Origin: Comamonas koreensis
Lineage (GTDB): Bacteria; Pseudomonadota; Gammaproteobacteria; Burkholderiales; Burkholderiaceae_C
Assembly: GCF_021026195.1 (NCBI RefSeq)
Contig: NZ_JAJNCT010000029.1
Location: 20,680 to 84,679 of the forward strand
Length of the DNA: 64,000 nucleotides
Reading direction: 5' to 3'
A program made the position numbers and the translations under genes. The notes beneath the pieces were generated by a model. That model saw only the letters and a list, made by a program, of their open reading frames with translations. It did not search any database and was not told where the DNA came from. Below, in pieces: positions 27,840 through 36,429 of this stretch. The stretch's first letter is position 1. Each line of letters starts with the position of its first letter.

Positions 27840-28820
27840 TCAAGCCTGTGGGCCCAGCTTGGCCAGCACAGCCTTCTCCTTGATAGTGGACTCGGCAGCA
27901 AACTTCTTGTAGTCGGCGCTGTTCATGTAGATGGGCAGCATCTCAAAGCGCTGCAGCATGGCCTGGTAGCTGTCCATCTCCATCGCCTGCTTGAAGGCAG
28001 CGTGTAAAGCGGCTTGCACATCGGCGTGCATGCCCTTGGGGCCCACCAGGCCAAAGGGCGAATACTGCGTGGTGGGCAGGCCCAGCTCGATCAAGGTGGG
28101 GGTATTGGGCAAGGTGGGCAGGCGCTTTTCGGTCCAGACGTTCAGCGCGACCATGCGGCCCTGGTCCACATAGGGGATCACGGCACTGGTGTCGGCCGCG
28201 ACCATGACCTCACCTGCCATTGTGGCGCGCATCAGCTCGGAAGAGCCCTTGTAGGGCACATGCACGACATCCAGGCCCAGCTGCTGCGCAATGATGGCCG
28301 AGGTGACATGCGGCGAGGTGTAGGTACCAGTATTGCCAAGCGTAAGCTTGCCAGGATTGGCCTTGGCCCAGGCCACCACATCCTGCCAGCTCTTGAGGCC
28401 GGACTGGGTGCTGGCCACCATGCAGAAGGCATAGCCAGTGACATTGATGATGTAGCTCAGGTCCTCCACCGGGTTCCACTTCAAACCGGTGGTAAAAGGC
28501 AGACGCATCACACTCATCGGCAGCTGCGCAATGGTGTAGCCATCGGCCACGGTGTTCTGCAGCTGGGTTGCAGGCAGCGAGCCAGCTGCACCAGGGCGGT
28601 TTTCCACCACAATCGGCTGGCCCAGCACCTTGGCGGCGTTGTCGGCCAGCTGGCGCATCGTCAGATCGGTCGGCCCACCGGCGGGAAAAGCCACCACCAG
28701 CTTGATCGCCCGGCTGGGAAAGGTTTTGCTGGCATGGGCCAGCGATGCACCAGCCCCCATCCAGGCACCAGCCGCCGAGGCGGCCCCAGCTTGCAGCATG
28801 CTTCTGCGCGTCAACACCAT
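27840..28820 (-). CDS. Tripartite tricarboxylate transporter-type (Bug) substrate-binding protein
   Basis: 326 residues from the ATG at 28820 with GGAG upstream. A twin-arginine-like signal (TRRSMLQAGAASAAGAWMGA) precedes the mature protein. Bug-family blocks: FPSRAIKLVVAFPAGGPTDL, GQPIVVENRPGAAGSLPA, and VPYKGSSELMRATMAGEV. These periplasmic proteins bind carboxylated metabolites; most lack transporter partners in Burkholderiales, and no TctA/TctB genes are seen here. The ligand is unknown. It is on its own strand unit, with the SOS box 2 about 50 bases beyond its stop. Confidence 0.92.
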   Translation of the reverse strand: MVLTRRSMLQAGAASAAGAWMGAGASLAHASKTFPSRAIKLVVAFPAGGPTDLTMRQLADNAAKVLGQPIVVENRPGAAGSLPATQLQNTVADGYTIAQLPMSVMRLPFTTGLKWNPVEDLSYIINVTGYAFCMVASTQSGLKSWQDVVAWAKANPGKLTLGNTGTYTSPHVTSAIIAQQLGLDVVHVPYKGSSELMRATMAGEVMVAADTSAVIPYVDQGRMVALNVWTEKRLPTLPNTPTLIELGLPTTQYSPFGLVGPKGMHADVQAALHAAFKQAMEMDSYQAMLQRFEMLPIYMNSADYKKFAAESTIKEKAVLAKLGPQA

Positions 28821-29047
28821 GTCTTTGTCTCCATTTCGGTCTATAGGCGACAAAGAGTGTAGAAAAGCGCCGCCAGGCGCCGCGACGCCTGGGCGACATG
28901 GTGGCAAAACCGTAAGGGTTCTATCCGCGCCCATGCTGCAGCACGGTTTACCAGCAGAGGAAACGCAGGGTGCTGCGACGCACGGAGTTGCCAGGTTTGA
29001 CGTCAATCAGACGCGCCGGAAGCGCCTTTGCCCACCGAGCAAACGTC

Positions 29048-30124
29048 TTAGCCTCGCGATTGCCGTTTCGCAATAGCCCGAGCGATAGTCCCGGCATAAT
29101 TTTTTCCGGGGTACTGAGGCGTCTTGCCTATATCGTTGAACCCCGGAACAGTTTCCATATATTCCACCATTTTTTGACGCATTGCCTGGTCTGGCAAAGG
29201 ACCCCTCAAGGCGCTGATATTTTCCAGCGCATGGATGGGATTGGATGTTGACGGAATGGCGCAGTGGACAGCGGGGTGAGAAATCACCCATTTCAGGAAA
29301 AACTGCGACCAATTGTCTGGAGCAATATGCCTTGCAAAATCGGGAACAGGACGCCCTTCGACGATTTTGTGAAGACGTGCTTTCTCAAGCGGCATATTGA
29401 CATGCACCGCTACACCCTTTTCCATCGCCAGCGGCAGCAAGCGCTTTTCTGCTTCTCGGTTGAAAATGGAGTAATTCAGCTGCACAACATCAACGGCACC
29501 TCTTTCCATCCACGTCGCCAAAACCGAGTGATAGATATTATCGTTATGTGAAACACCGATCTGACGGATACGCCCTTCCTTTTTCCAGGCAATGAGCAGT
29601 GGGATAATCGAAATATCAGCGGTGAGGCTGTGGCAATGCATCAGATCAATTTGCTCGCGCCAGAGCCGCGCCTGGGACTGGGCAAGACTGCGCTCCGCAT
29701 GGCTGTCATCGGCAAAATGCTCTCCGGTGGCCCATACTTTGTCGGACAGAAAAGCCTGGTCTCCAATGCCCAACTCCGAGAGGATATTACCAACCGTGTA
29801 CTGTGCCGACCCGTAAAGCGGGGATGTATCGATAACGCGTGCACCGCCATCCCAATAGGTTCTGACCACCTGTTTCAAATGGTCGCGACTTGCGCCCGGG
29901 ACAAGATCAAACGTGAAGAAGGTGCCCAGCCCGATCAGCGGTAGTGCTACGCCGCCCTTCGGATGTTCCCGCATATGGATATCGGAACGGGCAGCCGTGC
30001 CGGTTGTTCGGTTGCTGCCTGCGGCTGTTGTGGCCAAGGCTGCGGACGCAAGGCCGGTTATCCCTTGCAGCAAGCCTCTGCGGCTCATAGACCATGAATC
30101 CGGCGTCATATTGAATTTTTCCAT
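29048..30124 (-). CDS. Aldo/keto reductase with twin-arginine signal
   Basis: 358 residues from the ATG at 30124 (AGGAA ribosome site). The N-terminus has MSRRGLLQGITGLASAALA, a Tat signal, so this reductase is likely exported folded. The catalytic tetrad is present: Asp in RVIDTSPLYG with Tyr in the same segment, Lys in SDKVWATG and His in IDLMHCHSLT; SNPIHALENI belongs to the cofactor-binding C-terminal part. Export of an NAD(P)-type aldo/keto reductase is unusual but known for periplasmic family members. Base composition is clearly less GC-rich than the neighbours, and an AT-rich 350-base flank precedes it, suggesting acquisition. Substrate unknown. Confidence 0.88.
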   Translation of the reverse strand: MEKFNMTPDSWSMSRRGLLQGITGLASAALATTAAGSNRTTGTAARSDIHMREHPKGGVALPLIGLGTFFTFDLVPGASRDHLKQVVRTYWDGGARVIDTSPLYGSAQYTVGNILSELGIGDQAFLSDKVWATGEHFADDSHAERSLAQSQARLWREQIDLMHCHSLTADISIIPLLIAWKKEGRIRQIGVSHNDNIYHSVLATWMERGAVDVVQLNYSIFNREAEKRLLPLAMEKGVAVHVNMPLEKARLHKIVEGRPVPDFARHIAPDNWSQFFLKWVISHPAVHCAIPSTSNPIHALENISALRGPLPDQAMRQKMVEYMETVPGFNDIGKTPQYPGKNYAGTIARAIAKRQSRG

Positions 30125-30496
30125 AACAAGTTCCTGAAGTTTGGTGGAAAGTCCCAAATTAACTCTTTCACGAAGAAGTTATTTGCTGAGAGATTTTGGA
30201 CTTCTACATAAACACGCAGTGGTTTAAACTGTTATTTATTTTTTTCAACTTACGCAACAATTAATGACCTAGAATTGCAACCTGATCTTAAACATCCGCA
30301 TGCCAGATGCATCCAGGCTGCAGTTTCATACATCCTAGCATGTTTTTCCGGCAGTTTAATCTTTGTACATCTCATTGCTTATATATCTGATTTAACAAAA
30401 AAGCCATATCAAAATATGGCCGGGATATAGACTTATCTATTTAACTTTGGATCTTCAGCACCTGCGGAGAGCAACTTTCAAAACCTGCAAAAGGAA
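30125..30496. other. AT-rich intergenic stretch upstream of the aldo/keto reductase
   Basis: About 370 bases of markedly AT-rich DNA with no supported gene. It should contain the reductase promoter on the minus strand. The composition contrasts sharply with the surrounding genome and supports horizontal origin of this segment. Confidence 0.5.
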
Positions 30497-30534
30497 AAGT
30501 CTGCAAAGAGCTCTCGGGAGGCTCTTGCAGACTT
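30490..30534 (-). terminator. Rho-independent terminator of the second Bug gene
   Basis: On the minus strand an AAGTCTGCAAGAGC / GCTCTTTGCAGACTT type stem (about 14 pairs, one bulge) is followed by TTTCCTTTT, about 35 bases after the stop codon at 30568. Confidence 0.75.
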
Positions 30535-30567
30535 GATTGGCAACGCTTTACAGGGCGGAGTTAAACG

Positions 30568-31554
30568 TCAATCAACAGTGGCGCCAGATTGCTTGACGGC
30601 CTTGCCCCACTCCACCATTTCGCTGGCGACAAAGCGGTCCATCTCCGGGCCGCTGGTCGGTGCAGGCTCGGAGCCCCGGTCGCGGATGAATTTCTGCATC
30701 TCTGGGGTGCTGAGGATGGACACCGTTTCCTGGGTCAGCTTGTCGACAATGGCTTTGGGCGTCCCCTTGGGGGCCATCAGCCCGAGCCAGCCCACGGCCT
30801 CAAAGCCCTTGAACTCGGGCAAGCCAGATTCAGCAATCGTGGGCACCTGGGGTAACTGGCTGGAACGTGTGGCCGAGGTCACGCCCAGCGGCACAGCCTT
30901 GCCAGCCTGGATGTTGGCCAAGGCCGCAGTGACTGAATCCACCATCAGCGGCACCTGGTTGCCCAGAAAATCCGCCTGGGCCGGACCGCTGCCTTTGTAG
31001 GGAATATGTTCGATCTGCAGCGCCGCGCGAGCCTTGACCATCTCCGCGCTCAAATGCTGGGTGCCGCCAATGCCAGCGCTGGCGTAGCTCAGCTTGCCGG
31101 GCTCGTCGCGGGCCTTGCTCACCAGGTCGTTCATGCTTTTGATACCGCTGGCCGGATTGGCCAGAAAGACCAGCGGTACCTTGGCGATCAAGCTGATGCC
31201 GACCAGGTCGACGCGGGGATCGAAGTTCACCTTTTTGTACAAGGTCTGGTTCACGGCCATCGCGCTGCCTGCGACCAGCAAGGTATAGCCGTCGGCGGCA
31301 CTGCGCGCAACCTGCTCGGAGCCAATATTGCTGCCCGCGCCGGCTTTGTTCTCAACTACCAACGGCTGACCGAGCCTTTGGCCCAGCTTGTCAGCCAATG
31401 CGCGTGCAAAGATATCGGTGGCCTGGCCTGGTGGGAACGGCACGATCAGCTTGATGGGCTTGTCTGGATAGGCGGCGATGGCCGGTTTGGCTGCAATGGC
31501 CATGCTAGCGGCAATGGCCAATGCGGCAGCAGAAGTGAGCGCATGGGGGATCAT
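30568..31554 (-). CDS. Tripartite tricarboxylate transporter-type (Bug) substrate-binding protein
   Basis: 328 residues from the ATG at 31554 with GGAG upstream; the frame extends to 31839 but that part is non-coding. A Sec signal peptide ends at AKPAIAAYP. Bug hallmarks: [55 protein letters not shown]. No transporter subunits are adjacent. It is divergent from the VOC gene at 31784. Ligand unknown. Confidence 0.93.
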   Translation of the reverse strand: MIPHALTSAAALAIAASMAIAAKPAIAAYPDKPIKLIVPFPPGQATDIFARALADKLGQRLGQPLVVENKAGAGSNIGSEQVARSAADGYTLLVAGSAMAVNQTLYKKVNFDPRVDLVGISLIAKVPLVFLANPASGIKSMNDLVSKARDEPGKLSYASAGIGGTQHLSAEMVKARAALQIEHIPYKGSGPAQADFLGNQVPLMVDSVTAALANIQAGKAVPLGVTSATRSSQLPQVPTIAESGLPEFKGFEAVGWLGLMAPKGTPKAIVDKLTQETVSILSTPEMQKFIRDRGSEPAPTSGPEMDRFVASEMVEWGKAVKQSGATVD

Positions 31555-31783
31555 GGGGTGGGTCTCCTGAGGGTCTGCAGCGGCGTTGGCGAGAAGTGCC
31601 GATGCGCTGCGCGAGCTATGTCTTGTCGGGATCTTCGCGCATCCGGACGCAAAGGGGCAGTCTCGGCTGTCCCCAAGACAACTGCCGAATTCTTTGCGTG
31701 ACTGCAATGCATCGGCAATCAGCGCTAATGGCAGGCGCGGCAAAAAGCTATCATCAATCCTGTTTTTTTTACCTCTGTATGCC

Positions 31784-32425
31784 ATGTTTTTCGGAATCAG
31801 CCACCTTGTCCTTCCCTGCAGCGATCTGGAAAAGGCCACGCAGCTCTGGCGCGATGTAATCGGCTTCAGCGCTGCGCGCAGCGGCGAAGGCTATGTCGAT
31901 ATAGACACCGGCAGCGCCATGCTGCGCCTGCTGCAAGTGCCCAAGGTGGAGTCGCAGACGAGCCTGCGCCTGCAGGTGGCCGATGTAGCCCAGGCCTACC
32001 AAAGCCTGTTGGCAGCAGGCAGCACCTCACGCTACCCGCCGATGCGCACCCCTGAATTGGAAGAGATGGCCTGCGTGGGCGATGCCGATGGCCATGCCAT
32101 CGTGCTGTGGCGTGCCTTGACAGAAGACGAATGGGGTTTTGTGCCCGAGCTGCCAAAGCAAGGCGAATGGACCGCCGATGCCGAGGAGCTGCTGCAACGC
32201 CTGCTCGCCCATGTGCCGGCATTCTTCCGCATGCTGGCCCGGCGCAAAACCACCCGCGTGATCGAGCAACTGGCGCAAGAGGCACGCAGCCCCGTGACCC
32301 GCGAATGGGTCATCAAAGGCTATATCACCGCATCGGCCAAGGTCACGCGCTTTCGCCTGGTGGAGCCGCTGCGCACTGAAGGTATCGACCCGGATGACTA
32401 CCGGGCGGAGTTTGATTACGAATGA
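31784..32425 (+). CDS. VOC-family domain fused to a PCP_red-like C-terminal domain
   Basis: 213 residues from the ATG at 31784. Residues about 1-115 form a vicinal-oxygen-chelate (glyoxalase-like) domain: [36 protein letters not shown], and [13 protein letters not shown]. Residues about 130-213 differ from normal VOC proteins and resemble the PCP_red domain found at the C-terminus of light-independent protochlorophyllide reductase Bch[21 protein letters not shown], then [20 protein letters not shown]. No photosynthesis gene is nearby. Function of the fusion is unknown; the second domain assignment is from motif memory. Confidence 0.75.
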   Translation: MFFGISHLVLPCSDLEKATQLWRDVIGFSAARSGEGYVDIDTGSAMLRLLQVPKVESQTSLRLQVADVAQAYQSLLAAGSTSRYPPMRTPELEEMACVGDADGHAIVLWRALTEDEWGFVPELPKQGEWTADAEELLQRLLAHVPAFFRMLARRKTTRVIEQLAQEARSPVTREWVIKGYITASAKVTRFRLVEPLRTEGIDPDDYRAEFDYE

Positions 32426-32475
32426 GAGGCAGGCTGCGCCTTGCCTGCGATACGCATGGGCGCCTGGTGTTCAGT

Positions 32476-32757
32476 TCAAGCTGCAACCAATTGTTGGACG
32501 GTCTCAGCACAGCGCTGCTCGATCAAGCTGCATACCAGCTCGACGACTGCATGCCGGGAAAAACCATGCTGCGAGGCGCTCTGTAGTTGCCGCGCCGCAG
32601 CAGGCAGGCTTTGCGCAAGCGCGAGGATGCGCTTTTTGGTCGCAGCCTTGGCCAAGCCGGCATCCTCTGCGAACTGCTCTTAATGGCGCCCGCGCAGCGT
32701 GCTAAATCGGTATTCGCCGCCCAACTTCATGCCGATCTTGTGCGTAGGATGGAGATT
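32476..32757 (-). pseudogene. hipA: 3' remnant of hipA (HipA-type toxin kinase), with in-frame stop
   Basis: On the minus strand the translation reads HKIGMKLGGEYRFSTLRGRH, then a TAA at 32690-32692, then EQFAEDAGLAKAATKKRILA and onward to a TGA at 32476-32478. This is the C-terminal end of HipA-family kinases (an xMxxGGE strand, RRHW, then a helical tail); the TAA stands where the conserved Trp after RH is expected. No start codon or upstream hipA sequence adjoins it. It lies in the same orientation as the hipB pseudogene at 35736-36021, and the intervening DNA is AT-rich. The rest of 32426-32877 has no other gene. Confidence 0.6.
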
Positions 32758-32877
32758 AACAGATGTTAAAAGCTGGGCTTTATGCAATCGAGAGCCCAGC
32801 CGCGTCGGACATGCTAACAGAAATGTCCAAATTCTCCTTGCTCCTCTAATGCGGTCATTGCGAATTTACTGTTGAAT

Positions 32878-34893
32878 TTAATTTCCCAGCCTTATTCTCA
32901 AGTAGTCATAGTCATTGAACGTGACAATGCCATTAGGAAAGAAATCGTCCATAAATTGGGTAGCACTATCAACTGAAACACTGGAATCCAATGCCGACCT
33001 CACTAGAGCGTAGGCCCCGGCGATGTGCGGCGCAGCAAAAGAGGTTCCAGTGCCGCTGAAAAGTTGATTATTGACTGAGAAAACTAAATCAACACCAGGC
33101 GCCAACCACATAGACGAGCTTGATTGAGTTCCGTAATTCATGGGATTTGCAATATTAGCCCCAAAAAAACGTGAGCCAGTGTCTTTATGGGTAGAAGATG
33201 CTTTAATAACATTGGAGAAACATGATGGTGCATTGATCGCGTTATCGTAACCATTATTCCCAGTTGAGACAATCACCGGAACATTATATATAAACTTCAA
33301 AGTGGCAATGGCATTGACAGCATCTTGGTGTAAATGATCACAACTAGAGTTGTAGGCAACACCATCTCCTTGGCTTATATTGACGACTATCTTTCTGTTA
33401 GCAGACTGATTTGCTACTTCATTAAGGGCTTTGACCATATCCACATAAAACATTCTAGGGGAATATGTAGCGTCGCTGGCATTCACCTTATGAAGTGTAC
33501 CTACATTAATGGCGAATACATTGGAACCGTACGATACTCCCTTATACGCCGGATGGGCTGCAGCATTACCAAGAGCAATGGACGCTACGCTATCTCCGTG
33601 ACTACATGCACCTTCATCGATAGCCAGACCGCCACCTGTTACAGGCCGTCCAATTCCGCAGGGATTGCTGTAGCCTCCAGTTCTACCGGACACTGCCCCA
33701 TGCATCGCGCCTGTCGAGTCCATATTTCGGCACCTTGACACCTTTCTTTCAGCAGGATTGTGGGTGTTAAAGCAAGCCTGCAAATAATCTCGACCGTCGT
33801 ATTGAGGTTGTGTGAGCGTGGCTCCCGTATCAAGAATTGCAATCCAGGCATTATTACCCGTATTGGATGCCCAAGTCTGTGCCAGATTCATCCCTCCGGG
33901 TCCACTCGATGTACTCACATTCATCTGCGGGCTGAAAGAAGAATTTTTTTCATAAATTCTATCAATCCTGGGATCTCCCTTGTTAATTAGCGACATGAGT
34001 TCACTTCTATCCAGACCTATGATTGCTAAATTAGAGCCTTGCATGACCGTGAGCTCTTTTATCTTCTCAGGAAATATCTCACTAAATATGCTTGCAAACA
34101 ATTCCTTGGAAATTTTATCTTGCTTCAAGAAGGCGTCTTTGCTATAGAATTTTTTTACATCATTTATATCAGGCGGCGATTTTATTTTAATAAAATATGA
34201 CCGCACCTCAGCATATTTATCGTCTATCAAAATATCTACATTGTGAATAATATTCACATTACTGGAATCTTCTTTATCATCAATTACTGCATAATTTGGA
34301 TCATTTTTTATCTTTGAAGCAGTAGCTTCATCAGCAAGTACTACCTTATAGCTTATTAAACTATTCTCATCAGGGGCTTCATCTAAGGGCTCAACCGAAT
34401 ACTCACTTTCAATCGCACGCTCAACCTTCTCCGTCAGCGTGTCGTCCTTATTTTTTATAAAGATGACCTCGCCTGATTCCGACAAAGTCCACAGCGGAAG
34501 TGATGACCTCTGAGCGACTTTTATTTTTAATCGATTGTCTTGATTAGTCGAATTTTTAACCGAGAGTTTCTCATAGTCCTCACGGGGGGCGATATAGCCA
34601 ATATGACTAATAGTGTCAAGCTTGTAGAGTACATCAATATCTTTCGCAGGCAAGTTGATATCAATGCTTTTGCTGTCTTTATTAAAAGAGCCTTTTTGTC
34701 CAAGCACCGCCTCCACTTCTGAAATCGCATCGGTACTTTCAGAGTTTGCAGAAATGGATAGCCTTATAGCCAGATTTCGCTCTGGCGTATATTTGAAATT
34801 TGCAATGTATTCTTTCACGCTATAAATGTTGTTAGGAGCAGCTTCTGATATGCCGCAAACCAACACAGAAAGCAAAGCAATCTTCGTTTTCAT
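32878..34893 (-). CDS. Secreted S8 (subtilisin-like) serine protease
   Basis: 671 residues from the ATG at 34893, chosen because GGAG lies five bases upstream and a signal peptide follows (MKTKIALLSVLVCGISEAAP); in-frame ATGs at 34911 and 34935 are less likely. A roughly 300-residue N-terminal region rich in Lys, Asp and Asn has no motif I recognise and may be a propeptide. The catalytic domain follows: Asp about 354 in WIAILDTGA, His about 432 in CSHGDSVASIAL, oxyanion Asn in VSTGNNGYDN, Ser about 616 in GTGTSFAAPHIAGAY. Cysteines suggest disulphides. The gene is AT-rich and sits inside a broken hipBA locus, so it was probably acquired. Confidence 0.9.
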   Translation of the reverse strand: MKTKIALLSVLVCGISEAAPNNIYSVKEYIANFKYTPERNLAIRLSISANSESTDAISEVEAVLGQKGSFNKDSKSIDINLPAKDIDVLYKLDTISHIGYIAPREDYEKLSVKNSTNQDNRLKIKVAQRSSLPLWTLSESGEVIFIKNKDDTLTEKVERAIESEYSVEPLDEAPDENSLISYKVVLADEATASKIKNDPNYAVIDDKEDSSNVNIIHNVDILIDDKYAEVRSYFIKIKSPPDINDVKKFYSKDAFLKQDKISKELFASIFSEIFPEKIKELTVMQGSNLAIIGLDRSELMSLINKGDPRIDRIYEKNSSFSPQMNVSTSSGPGGMNLAQTWASNTGNNAWIAILDTGATLTQPQYDGRDYLQACFNTHNPAERKVSRCRNMDSTGAMHGAVSGRTGGYSNPCGIGRPVTGGGLAIDEGACSHGDSVASIALGNAAAHPAYKGVSYGSNVFAINVGTLHKVNASDATYSPRMFYVDMVKALNEVANQSANRKIVVNISQGDGVAYNSSCDHLHQDAVNAIATLKFIYNVPVIVSTGNNGYDNAINAPSCFSNVIKASSTHKDTGSRFFGANIANPMNYGTQSSSSMWLAPGVDLVFSVNNQLFSGTGTSFAAPHIAGAYALVRSALDSSVSVDSATQFMDDFFPNGIVTFNDYDYLRIRLGN

Positions 34894-35735
34894 AAATACT
34901 CCAATCTTCATATGGTTAAATGAAACGGGAGACACTCACAGCCCGTCGAAAGCTAATGATTTTATTATTCAAATGAATAGATAAGCCACGCAGCTCTCAA
35001 GAAGCCTATGACACTTTTATGAAAACCTATTTGGTATAAATGCTGATTATTATAAATAATATGTAATAAGCAACAACTAATGTTTTCGCCTCAATTTACG
35101 TAACCAGTCAGAGAATAAATTCTCAATAAATTTCAAGGTAAAATTGAATCAAAAGGGTGCGCTAGTGCACAATCCTGTAGATCGCATAAGACTTGTAATG
35201 AATTTGTCCCTCACTGGCAATGCAAAAAGGTAGCATTTCTCGCTGAGACTAGAGTGAGATGCAATATTAAAATATAATTAGTGATAATAAGATAATTTTC
35301 AGAGTTATCTCTGAATAGAAGCAGATCCGCCGTTCATTCTGTTTCTTTTTCTACACGGCATAATTACCTGTAGAAACAGATTGAATTTAAGATTGTTCAT
35401 TCAACCGTCAATGAGTGCAGATGACGTTGTGCCGAAAATTGCTTTTGTTGGGATCCGAATTAGCGAGTCCGGCTCGGGTTTCCAAGGCCATTCGATGGCA
35501 GTTGAAGATTTTTCATCTGAAACGCGGCGTCCTAAGACCACGAACTGCGTCATGATCCGCCTTGGACATGTCCCGCTTGATCGTCCGCTATCGATGCGCC
35601 CCACTGCATCTGGCTATGAACCTGTATACCGCTATGCTGCTGTCGCCGACAATTGCCCCTGTGAACCTTCTGAGGACTATGTCCCATTTCAAGGGAATCG
35701 CGAGCTAAGTAATGGAAAGTTTTTGGCTGCGCGAG
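34894..35735. other. AT-rich region between the S8 protease and hipB, no confident gene
   Basis: The first 500 bases are strongly AT-rich and should hold the protease promoter. An inverted repeat TTCTACA / TGTAGAA lies at about 35352-35378. From about 35400 composition becomes mixed; short open frames exist on both strands but none has a ribosome site, family motif or clean codon pattern. Read from the hipB side, only the first codons of hipA (MTRAAKNF) are visible, from 35739 downward, before the sequence departs from HipA. Confidence 0.5.
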
Positions 35736-36021
35736 TCATGCGCCTTGCTGTCTATATGATTGAATGCAGTTTCTCTTTATGTCACTACTCGCACGCTCAG
35801 GCATGCCTGAAAGCTCCAACTGGCCGCCTAACGCATCGACCACATGGAGCACGTTTTTAAGACGTACTGTGGGCTGCCAGACTCCAAGTCAACGACAAAC
35901 CGCGAGCCCACTCCCTGCCCACCCCCGCTACCAGCGCCAATGCTTGCTGGGTAAGCCCCAGTCGTTTGCACACTAGGCGCAGCGCTGTGGCCAGTTGTTC
36001 TGCATTCTGGATAGAGGACAT
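35736..36021 (-). pseudogene. hipB: hipB (XRE-family antitoxin) pseudogene with two frameshifts
   Basis: From the ATG at 36021 the frame reads MSSIQNAEQLATALRLVCKR and LGLTQQALALVAGVG, the HipB helix-turn-helix. The expected continuation SRFVVDLESG is in a second frame and PTVRLKNVLHVVDALGGQLE in a third. The first shift coincides with a near-tandem 10-base repeat (GGGGGTGGGCA/GGGAGTGGGC), the second with loss of one base. The reconstructed protein ends at a TGA (35736-35738) that overlaps a hipA ATG at 35739 in ATGA style, as in intact hipBA operons. The antitoxin cannot be made in one piece. Confidence 0.75.
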
Positions 36022-36036
36022 GCTGTGTAGGTTTAA

Positions 36037-36156
36037 AAATTCCCGATCGGGAATTTATCACCCCTTCTGGGATAAAAAATACAGCTTTATTCCCGATCAG
36101 GAATATTTGCTACATGGAGTTCGCTAAATACAAAAAAAGATCCCGATCGGGATCTT
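36037..36156. promoter_or_regulatory. Three evenly spaced palindromes upstream of hipB (probable HipB operators)
   Basis: The palindromes TTCCCGATCGGGAA (core 36040-36053), TTCCCGATCAGGAA (36090-36103) and AGATCCCGATCGGGATCT (36139-36156) have centres about 51 and 50 bp apart. A further imperfect repeat, TATC...GGGATA, spans 36057-36075 and resembles the E. coli HipB half-site TATCC. HipB proteins repress their own operon by binding several such sites. The outermost palindrome is flanked by A and T runs and could also act as a terminator. The remaining bases to 36374 hold no gene. Confidence 0.6.
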
Positions 36157-36374
36157 TTCTCAAGCATGTAAACGAATATCGTCAAAGTCGGCTGGAACCA
36201 GGGACCCAATTTGGTACATGCATGGCTTTGTGGTTCACCCAAATTGCCAACTCTGAAATAATTTCAACTTATTGTTTTTATTAAACAAATTCAATAAGAC
36301 TCTGCGAATATTGCTAACTTAATTGCCAACTTCTAAGCATCTCCAAAAAAGTAGGCAAGGCTGCTGGCTCCAAT

Positions 36375-36404
36375 GAAAAAAGACAGCCCAAAGGCTGTCT
36401 TTTA
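36375..36404 (-). terminator. Rho-independent terminator of the pyruvate dehydrogenase operon
   Basis: On the minus strand the stem AAGACAGCC / GGCTGTCTT with a four-base loop is followed by TTTTT, about 25 bases after the lpdA stop codon. Confidence 0.9.
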
Positions 36405-36429
36405 CAGAGTGGCTCAAGACCAGCTGGTC

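Noticed and set aside
32394..32705. Plus-strand frame of 103 codons after the VOC gene
   Set aside because: The minus-strand hipA remnant explains this DNA better.
35401..35604. Minus-strand frame of 67 codons downstream of the hipA start
   Set aside because: It does not read as HipA and has no ribosome site; possibly decayed DNA of unknown origin.
35381..35860. Plus-strand frame of 159 codons between the protease and hipB
   Set aside because: No ribosome site or family motif; its 3' half lies antisense to the hipB remnant. Kept only as an unassigned region.
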